DNA of 64,000 nt, taken from the NCBI RefSeq assembly GCF_036898095.1, contig NC_090729.1, positions 61,762,751 to 61,826,750 of the forward strand, given 5' to 3'. This DNA comes from Palaemon carinicauda. Taxonomy: Eukaryota; Arthropoda; Malacostraca; Decapoda; Palaemonidae. The notes under the pieces are model-generated. The model worked only from the letters and a program-made list of their open reading frames with translations. It made no database searches and was not told where the DNA came from. A program made the translations under genes and the position numbers. This document shows, in pieces, positions 26,281 through 40,065 of the stretch (position 1 is its first letter; every line of letters begins with the position of its first letter).

Positions 26281-29017
26281 TTAACCTTTGCAGTCTCCTT
26301 GTGGTCTTTTTTGACCCGGAGCTACTTTAATTGAACATAACTCTTTCAATATGCACTGTACGGGGTTAGTATTTCATGACTTTTCCTAAATTTGTGAGGT
26401 CATTAGCTGGAATAAATATTTCAAATGCAATATCAACAGTTTTTACGTGATAAAAAGGTAACCCCTTTTATCCTCGGTTCTTTTTTGACCCGCATTCATT
26501 TTTAAAAGAAAATATAGATAATTTTGATCAAAATTCTTTTTAAAGTGTGGAAGTGAGGGAAGCACTAGTAATTTACTCTGGAGATATCTTCTTGCTGTGG
26601 CTGAGTTAGTATGTTTCATGGGTTGTTCTTGCACTACAATAATCTTGAGGTTGTGAGGAATGATGAGATTACAGCTAGAGTTTTCATTACTATATCTAAT
26701 CAGTTTTTTGTTTAATTTTTTCTTCACAGAAGCGCACAAATTTTCAGTGGGTAGATTTTACCATCAAGATGAAGAAAGTGATGATTTCAATTCAGACATT
26801 GAGGATAGTGAAATTGATAATATTTCTTTGAATAGAAATCATAATAGTGATTCTGAATATTCTGAAAACAATGGTGACTAAGATAATTACTAAACAATAA
26901 TGCTACACAAGACCTTTATCATTAAGTATTTGTTTCCAAAAATGGAGAAATAATATGGCATGGGGAGAGAGATGGACAATGCTCCTCAGCTGGTAGATGA
27001 TGTTCTAAGAATGTAATCTCTCAAACACCTGGGATTACCCTATATGTAGCCTTTAGAATCACTAATGATGTAGTATCAGCATTTAACCTTTTCATAGCTG
27101 AAGCCATTTTCAAAATAATTCTAGAAATGACAAATAAGGAAGCAAATAGAGTGACTGGAAGAGATGTTTACAATATGAATGAGTTGAAAGCTTTTTATGG
27201 TTTGCGTATCTTAGCTGGCCTGTATAAATCTCGTCACGAGTCCCTTAGAAGTTTGTGGGATGACTCTTATGGTTGGCCAATATTTAGAGCAACAATGTAT
27301 CTAAAAAACTTCTTACAAATTTGAAAGTATGTTTGTTTTGATGACAAAACAACTCGAAACCCAAGAAGACGTCATGACAAGCTAGCAGCTATAAGATATA
27401 TTTGGGATAAGTCGGTTGAAAGTCTTCCACTTATGTTCAATGTATCATCAACCATCACAATTGATGAAATGCTTGTTTCATTCAGAGGAAGATGTCTAAT
27501 TTGTCAGTACATACCTTCTAAGCCAGATAGGTATAGATTAAAAGTCTGGGCTGCTTGCGACTCTGGAACAAGTTATTTGTGGAATGCAGAAGTGTACCTT
27601 GGTCGAAAAAATGGTGACGCAGCTGAACGAGTAAAGGAAAGCGTGTGGTACTAAAGCAGACTGATGGCTTGAAAGGAAGGAACATAACATGTGATAATTT
27701 CTTTTGCAGTGTGCCTTTAGCTAAAGAGTTAAGTTCTCCAGATCAGACTAGAGTAGGAACTGTTCGTAAAAATAGGAAAGAACTTCCTGCTGAATTTGTA
27801 AATCCAAAAAATCGCACAGTATATTCCACCATCAAAAGATACTATGAGGATATTGTCCTTATTTCATATTACCCCAGGATAGGTAAGACTATTGTCCTTT
27901 TGAGTAATATAAATGATTCCATAACATTTAGTGAGAAAGAAGATAAGAAACCAAACATTATTGAGTTTTATATGAGACAAAAGGCGGTGTGGACACTCTT
28001 GATAAGCTTATGGCAGCTTATCGATCAAAACGCCAAACAGTGAGATGGTCAGTGGCCTTGTTTGATACCATAATTGACATTTCAGCTTACAATGCCTTTG
28101 TATTGTGGATGCAAGTTGATCCAGATTGGAATAAAGAGGTTAGCTTTAAACGAAGGTTATTTTTACAAAGAGCTTGGAATGTGCTTAGTTCAATCACATT
28201 TGGCAGTGCGACCTATGTTACCAAGGACTCCCAATGCTAAACGTGTTTGTGAAGCAGCAAGAACTAATCTAAATACTACTGCACCTCCAGACCAGTCACA
28301 ACTATCAAAGAGACGACGTTCTACCTTTGCAAAGGAGACAATAAGGTCTCAACTGTATGTAGCAAATGCCGAAAACACGCATGCAAACAACATGGCACAG
28401 TGACATACAAATGCAATAAATGTGCATAGAAAGTTTCAGATAGAATCTAACATTTACAATGAAAGGGACGATGCGTGGGGTAGGGGAGTAGTCTGAAGGA
28501 CAGTCGCTACCACATAGTAGGTCCTGGGCATATAATACCAACATCACTATGTATGGCGAAGAACTGTCCAAATGTAAACATGGGTCATATCTGACCCGAA
28601 AGAGAATGGATGTGCTATTGAAATATAGAACCGCCTGTGCACAATAACATTGCACATTTGAGTGTAAGAAGTAAAATTATTGTAAATAGGGACAAGAAGC
28701 TTTCAAAGTTTTGTGAAAAATATAGCAGAGTAACACTCAACTTGAGAGCTTTGTTTTTTTTACGCCCTTGTCCTCATATGAATGGAATGTTCATTAGTTG
28801 ATAGGTTTGGGGGCTAGTTTAGGAGTACTCTTTGAAGTAAAAGACACTACACACACCATCCCCTGAGCTAATACATGAAGTAAAACTGCGTATGTCACAA
28901 AAATTGGTGGAAATTTAAATTCGCAAGGCAAAAAATTTAGGAATATTTGAATACAGTTCAAACCTGACCCGAATGGTACTAGGTGTGATTTTTTGATGAG
29001 GATACTGCGAGGGTTAA
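26281..29017 (+). mobile_element. Decayed piggyBac-type transposon with TTAA target sites
   Basis: TTAA stands at both ends (26281-26284 and 29014-29017). Just inside are inverted termini: CCTTTGCAGTCTCC on the left and, on the complement of the right, CCCTCGCAGTATCC; with the TTAA they match at 15 of 18 positions. The 2.7-kb length and the encoded transposase fit piggyBac. GACCCG appears twice inside each end (near 26313, 26479, 28596 and 28966), always on the plus strand, so it is a direct and not an inverted subterminal motif. The transposase is broken, so the copy is inactive. Confidence 0.85.
26660..28429 (+). pseudogene. piggyBac transposase, broken
   Basis: Homologous segments follow each other in family order but in different frames. 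An acidic N-terminal piece (DEESDDFNSDIEDSEID) comes first. The DDE_Tnp_1_7 core comes next, with candidate catalytic aspartates in TIDEMLVSF (near 27465), ITCDNFF (near 27690) and GVDTLDKL (near 27990). A C-terminal Cys-rich zinc finger (CSKCRKHACKQHG, CNKCA) ends at a TAG at 28427-28429. Disruptions: several stops between 26879 and 27126, an in-frame TGA at 27322-27324, and frame changes near 27630, 27975, 28200 and 28310. In active relatives the protein cuts and pastes the element at TTAA. The zinc-finger end is intact in sequence but out of frame. Confidence 0.88.
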
Positions 29018-30814
<1,797 letters not shown>

Positions 30815-31591
30815 CTCATCCTTAATGTAGGTTTTAATTGTCCATTTACATCCAAATATATATTTAAAAGTAAATGGCTATTCACTTATTATAATCATCC
30901 TGATACCCCCGAAAAAAAATCAAGTAGACTTAAAATAAGAACAATGTTCACTTCATATTTATTCTATATAAAAAACATGAATATCGAAAACCTAATACAA
31001 AACTTTAATATGTAGTCTATATCACACGTGTTTCACACACGCACATACAGTATAAGGGTATTTTTTTTTCTTTTATGTTTATATCTCTACTCACTCGCAC
31101 TGAATTATTTTTGAGATTTTTCCTCACAACCGATTGTATATAAACCCATGATCTGTTGAAATAAAGTTAGTTGCATTCACCACCCCTCTCAGTAACTCTC
31201 GCACAGCTCTTTTCCTCCTTCGGATCGTTTCATGAAAAAAGTAATCTTGGATTTCAAAATGGTATTCATGAAACGACAGACATGGCAGTTGAGTAAAACT
31301 ACAATGCCTCATCAGGAGAGTCAACATTTAAAGAATAGAGTGAAATCTGGCTTTATCCTTGTTAGGTCCGTCTCCGGCGTTTCTCTATTTCCTTAATACA
31401 TATTTACTTCACTCTTTGAAATTATATCAATTCCGTCAGAAGAGGAACGGACCTTTCTAAGTTCTTGTTTGGTATATTATGCTGATGTTTTGTTTACCAA
31501 GTTACGTTGGGCTTAAATAAATGAAATGAAAGAATATCTAAAGTAATATGAAACAATTACTACATATGATTTTTTTCTGCTCTGTTTTATC
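30815..31591. other. Spacer, no supported gene
   Basis: Around 31130-31330 a TATATAAA-like box is followed 24 bases later by AATAAA, as in a retroelement LTR. I found no second copy and no coding region, so this is not called as an LTR. Confidence 0.4.
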
Positions 31592-31674
<83 letters not shown>

Positions 31675-31707
31675 TCTGTTTTTGTCGTTGTTGTTGTTAT
31701 ATTTAGA

Positions 31708-31760
<53 letters not shown>

Positions 31761-31780
31761 CATTATTATTATTATTATCA
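31592..31780. repeat. (TTA)n trinucleotide microsatellite
   Basis: Two runs of TTA/ATT are separated by a tctgtttttgtcgttgttg block. On the minus strand it reads as poly-Asn or poly-Ile; no gene is implied. Confidence 0.97.
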
Positions 31781-32370
<590 letters not shown>

Positions 32371-32528
32371 AATATCACCCACGAATGGCATTTAATACCA
32401 AATTCTATCCTGGGAATATATATCCACTTGGAATTCATTTTATGGTAACAGCTTCTGGCCGGGTGGGGATTTGAACCACCACCTGTTCGGCTAGAATTCG
32501 GTATTAAATGCCATTTGTGGGTGATATT
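32371..32528 (-). mobile_element. Small inverted-repeat element with a tRNA-like B box
   Basis: The 36-bp arms 32371-32406 and 32493-32528 are inverted copies with two mismatches. On the minus strand the interior contains GGTTCAAATCC (32467-32477), a perfect match to the RNA polymerase III B-box pattern. The element is 158 bp and lies between two TA arrays. It may be a tRNA-derived SINE fragment captured between inverted ends, or a foldback/MITE element. Confidence 0.65.
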
Positions 32529-32564
32529 CACATTAATTAAAATCACGTGTGCTTGTGATATATG

Positions 32565-32987
<423 letters not shown>

Positions 32988-33013
32988 TGTTTGTGTGGTA
33001 TAAATATAATTAT

Positions 33014-33394
<381 letters not shown>

Positions 33395-34081
33395 GGTAGT
33401 AGGTTGGCCAGGGCACCAGCTGCTCGTTGAGATACTACCACTAGAGAGGTATTGGATCCTTTGACTGGCCAGACAGTAATGCATCGGATCCCTCTTTCTG
33501 GTTACGGCTTATTTTTTCCTTGCTTACACTTACACAGAATAGTCTGCCCTATTATTTAACATATTCTCGTCTTTCCTCATACACCGGACAACAATGAGAT
33601 ACTGAACACTTCTTCACCTAAGGGGTTAATTACTGTACTGCAATTTGTTCAGTGTACTTTCCTCTTGGTAAGGGTAGAAGAGACTCTTTAGCTCTGGTAA
33701 GCAGCTCTTCTAGGAGGTTATTCCAAAATAAAAAAAATTGTTCTCTAGTCTGTACCATGGTCTTCCACTGTCTTGGGATAGAGTTCTCTTGCTTGAGGGT
33801 ACACTTAAGCACACTAATCTATCTTATTTATTTTTCTTCCTCCAGTTTCTTTTTTTTTTTTTTTTTTTTAATGGTGTGTTTGGCAGGCTTAATAGAAGGG
33901 CCATTGATGCCTGGTGGTTTATCAAGAGGTTGTCTTTTCCTTTTTCTGAATCTTTTTCTTTTATAAACAATCCTTACTGTCCTCCTTTCAGTTGAAGTGG
34001 CTATCCTGCAGGGTATTTTGCCTTGCATGGTGTATCGGCTACTCCATGTTGACCAGTTTTTCCGACTTTTTACTATAGTCT

Positions 34082-34849
34082 ATGGGTACCATCAATCACT
34101 TTATTTATGATTTTGTACATATTGTTTTTGTTATAATTCTTGTTAATCTAGTTTTTAAGTATGATGTCTCTTTTTTATTTCTAAAAATTCTTATTCTGTC
34201 TGGAGACATTGAGCGAAATCCGGGACCAATACGTCCTAGATTTCGTCAATATTGTCTTCTGTATTGCAATATTAGTGATCTTCATACAAATATCCAGGAC
34301 CTTACAGTTGCGTCCAGAACGTATGATACTCTTTAGTGCTCAGAATCTTTGGTTTCTAATATGAGGCACTCATCTGAGCTCCTCATAACTGGTTTTAAGA
34401 AGCCAATAATGTTGAAACGTGATATCATCCCAAGGGCCAGGTGAATGGCGGTGTATATTAGGACCGAGTACCCTGCGTCTCATAAGTCCTGCTATCAATG
34501 TCATGAGATTCAGGTAATAAATGTTTATGGCAGGCATAACAACTTTTATTTGTGTTCGATCTACCAGAATCCAAACATATATGATTCTATCTTCGATTGT
34601 CTTCTTACCATTATGGCTAAGATACAAGAAGATGATAGAAATGCTTCTTTTGTCTTTGTTGGTGATTTTGATTCTCACCATAGGGAGTGGTTAAGTTCTA
34701 TCTCTCCTACCGATCGCCATGGCTTAAGAGCTTTAGACTTTGCCTCTTAATCAGGCTGTGAGCAAATCATAAATGAAGCTACTCACAGGTCTGGTAATTG
34801 CTTGGACCTAATATACACCGACTCCCTTGGCGTTATAACTAGTAAGGTT
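34082..34849 (+). pseudogene. LINE-A ORF, 2A-like leader and AP endonuclease part
   Basis: The ATG at 34082 starts a hydrophobic leader that ends in ILILSGDIERNPGP (DIERNPGP at 34205-34228). This fits the D-[VI]-E-x-N-P-G-P consensus of 2A-like ribosome-skipping peptides. The endonuclease/exonuclease/phosphatase-like region follows in the same frame (LHTNIQDLTVASRTYD, FVFVGDFDSHHREWLSS, GNCLDLIYTDS). In-frame stops at 34334-34336, 34442-34444 and 34748-34750 inactivate it. In active relatives this domain nicks target DNA to prime reverse transcription. The frame is cut at 34849 by the Gypsy insertion. Confidence 0.8.
34846..34849. repeat. Target-site duplication GGTT (left)
   Basis: GGTT precedes the Gypsy 5' LTR and is repeated at 40062-40065 after the 3' LTR. 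A 4-bp duplication fits CsRn1-like Gypsy elements. Confidence 0.85.
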
Positions 34850-35020
34850 TGTACCAACCGTGTGTCACACAATTGTACATAATTATTTTGTATATATTAT
34901 GCTTGTATCTGCGCTCTTTCCTCGCACTAAAAAGTACCTGAATGATCATGTCTCCGGTTTTGCTCTGAACATTGTCTGTCTCTCGAACATGTTATGTCCT
35001 GTTGCCTTGAGGTTTTGTAT
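34850..35020 (+). repeat. Gypsy 5' LTR, left part
   Basis: These 171 bp correspond to 39808-39978 of the 3' LTR with six mismatches. The piece ends at gttttgtat, where the short LINE-A derivative was inserted. Confidence 0.9.
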
Positions 35021-35696
35021 TGCAATATTAGTAGGTAGTAGGTAGTAGGTAGTAGGTTGGCCAGGGCACCAGCCACCCGTTGAGATACTACCGCTAGAGA
35101 GTTATGGGGTCTTTTGACTGGCCAGACAGTACTACATTGGATCCTCCTCTCTGGTTACGGTTCATTTTCCCTTTGCCTACATACACACTGAATAGTCTGG
35201 CATATTCTTTACATATTCTCCTCTATCTTCATACACCTGACAACACAGATTACCAAACAATTCTTCATCACCCAAGGGGTTACTGCACTGTAATTGTTCA
35301 GTGCCACTTTCCTCTTGGTAAGGGTAGAAGAGACTCTTTAGCTATGGTAAGCAGCTCTTCTAGGAGAAGGACACTCCAAAATCAAACCACTGTTCTCTAG
35401 TCTTGGGTAGTGCCATAGCCTCTGTACCATGGCCTTTCACTGTCTTGGGTTAGAGTTCTCTTGCTTGAGGGTACACTCGAGCACACTCCCCTATCTTATT
35501 TCTCTTCCTCTTGTTTTGTTAAAGTTTTTATAGTTTATATAGGAGATATTTATTGTTGTTACTCTTCTTAGAATATTTTATTTTCCTTTTTTCCTTTCCG
35601 CACAGAGCTATTTTCCCTGTTGGAGCCCATGGGTTTATAGCATACTGCTTTTCCAACTAGGGTTGTAGCTTAGTAAGTAATAATAATAATAATGAT
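35021..35696 (+). mobile_element. Short internally deleted LINE-A derivative (676 bp) inside the Gypsy LTR
   Basis: Its left part (GTAGGTAGTAGGTTGGCCAG ...) matches the LINE-A 5' region. Its right part (ttttccctgttggagccc, ttttccaactagggttgta) matches the LINE-A 3' UTR. The whole ORF is missing, and it ends in (TAA)n. This looks like a non-autonomous partner that keeps both LINE ends. No clear target duplication was found at the junctions. Confidence 0.8.
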
Positions 35697-35779
35697 ATAA
35701 AGAAGAGTGTTTCTTAATAAATAACTCAGTTGATTGTATCCTGCCTTTGAGTTCACAACCCTCACTCGGCACCGTCACA
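35697..35779 (+). repeat. Gypsy 5' LTR, right part
   Basis: These 83 bp correspond to 39979-40061 with four mismatches and end in GTCACA. Confidence 0.9.
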
Positions 35780-35798
35780 TTGGTGATCCCGGAAGTCG
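35780..35798 (+). other. Probable primer-binding site of the Gypsy element
   Basis: TTGGTGATCCCGGAAG begins directly at the LTR edge, where the tRNA primer site belongs. The form is like that of CsRn1-clade elements, described as tRNA-Trp primed; the tRNA was not verified. Confidence 0.6.
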
Positions 35799-35853
35799 AC
35801 TCGCTCCCACTGCCTTCCACCCCCACCTCCCTCGCCCCTCCATCGTTGGTATT

Positions 35854-36663
35854 ATGACGGACTCTACTACAGCATTTGGCGCTGCGGCCGCCCCATTGAA
35901 ACTTTCACCGTTCGCCAGCGGAGAGGCGTTTGCTTGGTTTCAGCGCGCAGAAGTCCAGTTTCGTATCAGGGGCGTGACTCGCTCAACCACCAAAGCGTAT
36001 TATGTTCTCGCGGCGATACCCGAGGACACCTTCCCAGAAATATCCGACTGGCTTTGTGAACAAGGAGACACCCCAATAGCGTATGACGCCCTCAAAACAT
36101 ACCATCTGCAGCAGTACTCGCCATCGCCAGCCGCCCGTATAGCAAAGCTTTTTCAGCTCTCGCAGAAACCGTTGGAGGACCAAAGGGCTTCGCTTGCCCT
36201 CAGGGAAATGACCAGTATCGCTCGCCTTCAACCTGCCGCAGACGGCTCTCCTCGTGAGGTGAACCTACTTCGTGCCCTTTGGATACGCCGTTTACCCGGA
36301 CCTGTACGCGCTGCCATACCCGATGTCGATAGTTTACCCATAAAGGACTTGATGACCAAAGCCGACGCCCTTATGGACAGCCACTTCAAGACCTCCATCA
36401 ACGCCTCCACCCCTGACGAGGAAGATGCCTATTCAACGTCAACCGAAGCTGACATGAATGCCGTAGGACATGCACGCCTACCCCGTGACGTGCCGAAGCG
36501 GCGACAAAGCCGCCCACCACCCACCAATCGCTCGCGCCCCAACGAACGACTTCTACAGCCACTTACTACCTCCCATCCGCCGCAGTTTTGCTACTACCAC
36601 TTCAGATTCGGGGCAACCGTGAAGAAATGTGCCAAGGATTGTCAGTGGCCAAAAAACGTGTAA
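35854..36663 (+). CDS. gag: Gypsy Gag
   Basis: The frame is open from inside the LTR, but the ATG at 35854 (MTDSTTAFGAAAAPLKLSPF) lies after the primer site and matches the start used by such elements, giving 269 residues. The capsid-like region contains GEAFAWFQRAEVQFRIRGV. Near the end a CHCC-type zinc motif is visible (CYYHFRFGATVKKCAKDC), the unusual arrangement typical of the CsRn1 clade. The end overlaps the pol frame, which is -1 relative to gag. No internal stop is seen. Gag builds the particle and packages RNA. Confidence 0.85.
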   Translation: MTDSTTAFGAAAAPLKLSPFASGEAFAWFQRAEVQFRIRGVTRSTTKAYYVLAAIPEDTFPEISDWLCEQGDTPIAYDALKTYHLQQYSPSPAARIAKLFQLSQKPLEDQRASLALREMTSIARLQPAADGSPREVNLLRALWIRRLPGPVRAAIPDVDSLPIKDLMTKADALMDSHFKTSINASTPDEEDAYSTSTEADMNAVGHARLPRDVPKRRQSRPPPTNRSRPNERLLQPLTTSHPPQFCYYHFRFGATVKKCAKDCQWPKNV

Positions 36664-39656
36664 GTAGGCCATTGCTTGTGGCGGTGGCCTCCCATGTTTC
36701 TAATCTTTTCTTTTTACAGGATGCAGGAAGGGGGGTGCGATTTTTGGTAGACACGGGTGCTTGTCGTTCTCTTTTGCCAAGGAAACTCTTCAAGGCACGA
36801 AGTAGTCTGTCTACATCTGCCGACGTCCGTTTGGTAGCTGCCAACGGATCTGCGATACCCACCTACGGTTACGAGAACCTCACATTATCGTTCGGAAACG
36901 GTAAATTCAATTGGAAGTTTCTCGTTGCTGACGTCACAATGCCAATCCTCGGTGGGTATTTCCACCTTCTGGTCGATGTCGGCCACCGACGATTGGTCAA
37001 CGCAGACTCATACTTGTCGTCACCTCTTCAACCCGCCCCCTCTAACCTCACTCTCCACATCAGCGCACCCACGGATGCCTACGCCCACCTCCTCACGTCG
37101 TACCCGGAAGTTTTCCGTACAGAACTTCGCCAAACGCCCACGGTTCCTGCCAAGCACGGTATTTATCACCATATCAAGACGACGGGACCCCCAGTCTTCG
37201 CATAACTCAGACGTCTGGCACCGGAACTATTGGCAGCCGCCAAACAGACGTTCGCCGAAATGGCGGAAATGGGCCTTTGCCAAAAGGCCTCCAGCCCATG
37301 GTCGTCACCCTTACACATCGTTCTGAAGAAAGACGGCTCCCTCCGTCCTTGCGGTGATTACAGGCGCCTGAACATGCAAACAGAACAGGATCACTACCCC
37401 CTCCTAAACATTGCCGACGTGACCTGCTACCTGCACAAATCGAAGGTTTTCTCTACGCTCGACCCCTTGAACGGGTATTATCAGGTGCTTATGAACCCAG
37501 AAGACATCCCCAAGACTGCTATCACCACTCCGTTTGGTACATACACCTTCAATTACTCCTGTTTTGGCCTTCGTAATGCTGGGGCAACGTTTCAACGTCT
37601 CATGGATGGCATCTTAGGGGACCTCCCTTTCTGTGTATGTTATGTGGACGACATACTTGTGTTCTCCTCCTCAAAAGAGGAACACCTCCGTCACCTGCGC
37701 ATCGTGCTCGACCGCCTGCAACAAAACGGCCTTGTAGTCCGGTACGACAAGTGTACCTTTGGCGCCAACGAAGTGTCGTTCTTAGGGCACCGTATCACTC
37801 CTGAAGGAGTCCATCCCCTCCCTGAGAAGGTAGCAGCCGTTCGGAACTTCCCCGCGCCCTCGACCGTCAAAGCTCTGCAGGAATTCTTGGGCATGATCAA
37901 CTATTATCACCGTTTTCTGCCAGCCATTGCCGCCACTCTTGCTCCCCTCTACGCCTCCCTCAAGGGCAAGCCAAAGGACCTGAAGTGGGGCCTCCTTCAA
38001 GAAGCAGCCTTCTGCAATGCAAAGAGGGCCCTATCAACTGCTGCGGCTCTCACTTTTCGTATCCCACACGCCCCTCTCCTTCTCTCCACCGATGCCAGCG
38101 ACGTCGCTATTGGTGCAGTACTCGAGCAGGTGGTCAAAGGCTCGCCCCGCCCATTGGCCTTCTTCAGCAGAAAACTTTCCAAGGCAGAATCGGGTTATTC
38201 TACCTTCGATCGAAAATTGCTGGCGGTGCACTTGGCTGTCCGTCACTTTCGCCATTTCTTAGAAGGTACGCCCTTCGTCATTCGCACAGACCACATGCCT
38301 CTGGTGCACGCCTTCACTCGACAGTCTGATGCCTGGTCCGCCCGTCAACACCGACATCTCTCCGCCGTGGCTGAATACAATTGCACCCTCCAATACGTCC
38401 CTGGGAAAATGAATCCCGTTGCCGATGCCCTGTCAATAAACACATTGGCTGCCGGTCAACTGGGATTGGATTACAACGCCCTGGCTGAAGCCCAACGACA
38501 GGATCCAGAGTATCAAGCTTGTAGGACATCCTGCACGTCCCTCCGTTGGGAAGATTTTCCCCTTGAAGACTCCAACACCACCCTCCTCTGTGACGTCAGT
38601 ACTGGTACACCGCGACCTTGGATTCCCGCTCCCATGCACCGACAGGTGTTTAAATTCATTCACGGCCTTTCACATCCCTCATGTCGTTCTACTGCACAGC
38701 TGCTGAAGGCAAAGTTCATTTGGCACGGCATTTCTAAGGATGCTAAGGATTGGGTCCGCGCCTGTACTTCTTGCCAAACTTCCAAAGTACATCGACACAC
38801 GGATTCAGGAGTGGGCACCTTTCCTCAATCTCAGCGTCGTTTCGCACACATTCACGTCGACGTTGTAGGCCCCCTACCCACATCACAAGGACATCGTTAC
38901 CTGTTTACCGTCATCGACCGCTCCACTCGTTGGCCTGAAGCCATTCCCATGGAAACTGCAACGTCCACCTCATGTACATCTGCCTTACTCTCTGGATGGA
39001 TTTCAAGATTCAGTATCCCTGAGCATATTACTTCTGACAGGGGAACCACTTTCACCTCTCAATTGTGGATGTCATTAGCGAATCTCCTGGGCATCACCCT
39101 ACATCAGAAAACGGCCTACAACCACGCTTCCAATGGAATGGTTGAACGTTTTCATCGCACCCTCAAAGCAGCTTTGATATCCCACTGCAAGGATTGCAAC
39201 TGGTTTACTCAGCTTCCCTGGGTCCTCCTGGGACTAAGGACCACTCCTAAAGACGCCCTCGACGTCTCGGCAGCTGAAATGGTCTATAGCGACCCATTGG
39301 TCGTCCCTGCCGAATTTTTTCCTTCTACGACCTCCTTCGACGATCTCCAGCGCATACATCACGTCGTGGGAAAATTTTCTCCGTGCCACCAGACTTACAA
39401 GCCCCCAGCGAAGCATCATATACCAACGGACTTGCACTCTGCAACGCATGTCTTCCTGCGCAATGACACTAGCAAGCCACCACTAACGCCCCCTTACACG
39501 GGCCCTTTCCTTGTGATCTGACGCAGTCCGAAAGCATTCCTACTAAACATTCGGGGCAAAGAAGACTGAGTCTCCATTGATCGTCTAAAACCTGCTTATC
39601 TTTTGCCAGATGACCCGCCTACAGTTCGCCTCTCTAGATCAGGGCGCCCTATTTAA
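36588..39656 (+). pseudogene. pol: Gypsy Pol: protease, reverse transcriptase, RNase H, integrase
   Basis: This frame, -1 to gag, carries a protease (VDTGACRSLLP, active Asp at 36750), reverse transcriptase (GLRNAGATFQRLMD; YVDD at 37641-37652), RNase H (LLLSTDASDVAIGAVLEQ, VADAL) and integrase. The integrase shows a His/Cys finger with CTSC, then VDVVGP, SDRGTTF and NGMVERFHR of the DDE core. Three in-frame stops break it: TAA at 37203-37205 between protease and reverse transcriptase, TGA at 39519-39521 and TGA at 39567-39569 near the C-terminus. The frame then runs to TAA at 39654-39656. The uninterrupted stretch 37206-39518 is still nearly full length. Confidence 0.88.
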
Positions 39657-39690
39657 CATGTACAGTATGTCATTTTTAGGGGGGGAGCCA

Positions 39691-39807
39691 TGTACCATCC
39701 GTGTGTCACACAATTGTACATAATTATTTTGTATATATTATGCTTTTATCTGCGCTCTTCCCTCGCACTAAAAAGAACCTGAATGATCATTTTTAGGGGG
39801 GGAGCCA
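39691..39807 (+). repeat. 117-bp tandem partial LTR duplication before the Gypsy 3' LTR
   Basis: It repeats about the first 98 bases of the LTR and then jumps to TTTTTAGGGGGGGAGCCA, the sequence before the 3' LTR. The join lies at a shared TCAT, suggesting a slippage or recombination event with 4-bp microhomology. Confidence 0.8.
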
Positions 39808-40061
39808 TGTACCAACCCTGTGTCACACAATTGAACATAATTATTTTGTATATATTATGCTTGTATCTGCGCTCTTCCCTCACACTAAAAAGAACCTGAT
39901 TGATCATGTCTCCGGTTTTGCTCTGAACATTGTCTGTCTCTCGAACATGTTATGTCCTGTTGCCTTGAGGTTTTGTATATAAAGAAGAATGTTCCTTAAT
40001 AAACAACTCAGTTGATTGTATCCTGCCTTTGAGTTCACAACCCTCACTCGGCACAGTCACA
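39808..40061 (+). repeat. Gypsy 3' LTR
   Basis: This intact 254-bp copy is preceded by the G-rich tract AGGGGGGGAGCCA and followed by the second GGTT duplication. Confidence 0.92.
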
Positions 40062-40065
40062 GGTT

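Larger units (their letters stand above)
34850..40061 (+). mobile_element. CsRn1-like Gypsy LTR retrotransposon, disrupted
   Basis: The LTRs start TGTACCAACC and end GTCACA; the 3' copy (39808-40061) is 254 bp. The 5' copy is split into 34850-35020 and 35697-35779 by a 676-bp insertion, and its parts match the 3' copy in length exactly. I count about ten mismatches between LTRs (near 4 percent), so the element is older than the BEL copy. A primer-site-like TTGGTGATCCCGG follows the 5' LTR. Gag carries a CHCC-type finger and pol has PR-RT-RH-IN, as in the CsRn1 clade. The GGTT duplication is intact. Premature stops and the LTR insertion make it inactive. Confidence 0.9.

Noticed and set aside
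31130..31330. Possible solo LTR or promoter (TATATAAA then AATAAA)
   Set aside because: No second copy, terminal repeat or target duplication could be found in the window.
32467..32477. tRNA gene on the minus strand
   Set aside because: Only a B box is present. There is no A box at tRNA spacing and no cloverleaf.
35734..35853. Upstream start of Gypsy gag inside the LTR
   Set aside because: The open frame crosses the LTR edge and primer site; the ATG at 35854 fits element organisation better.
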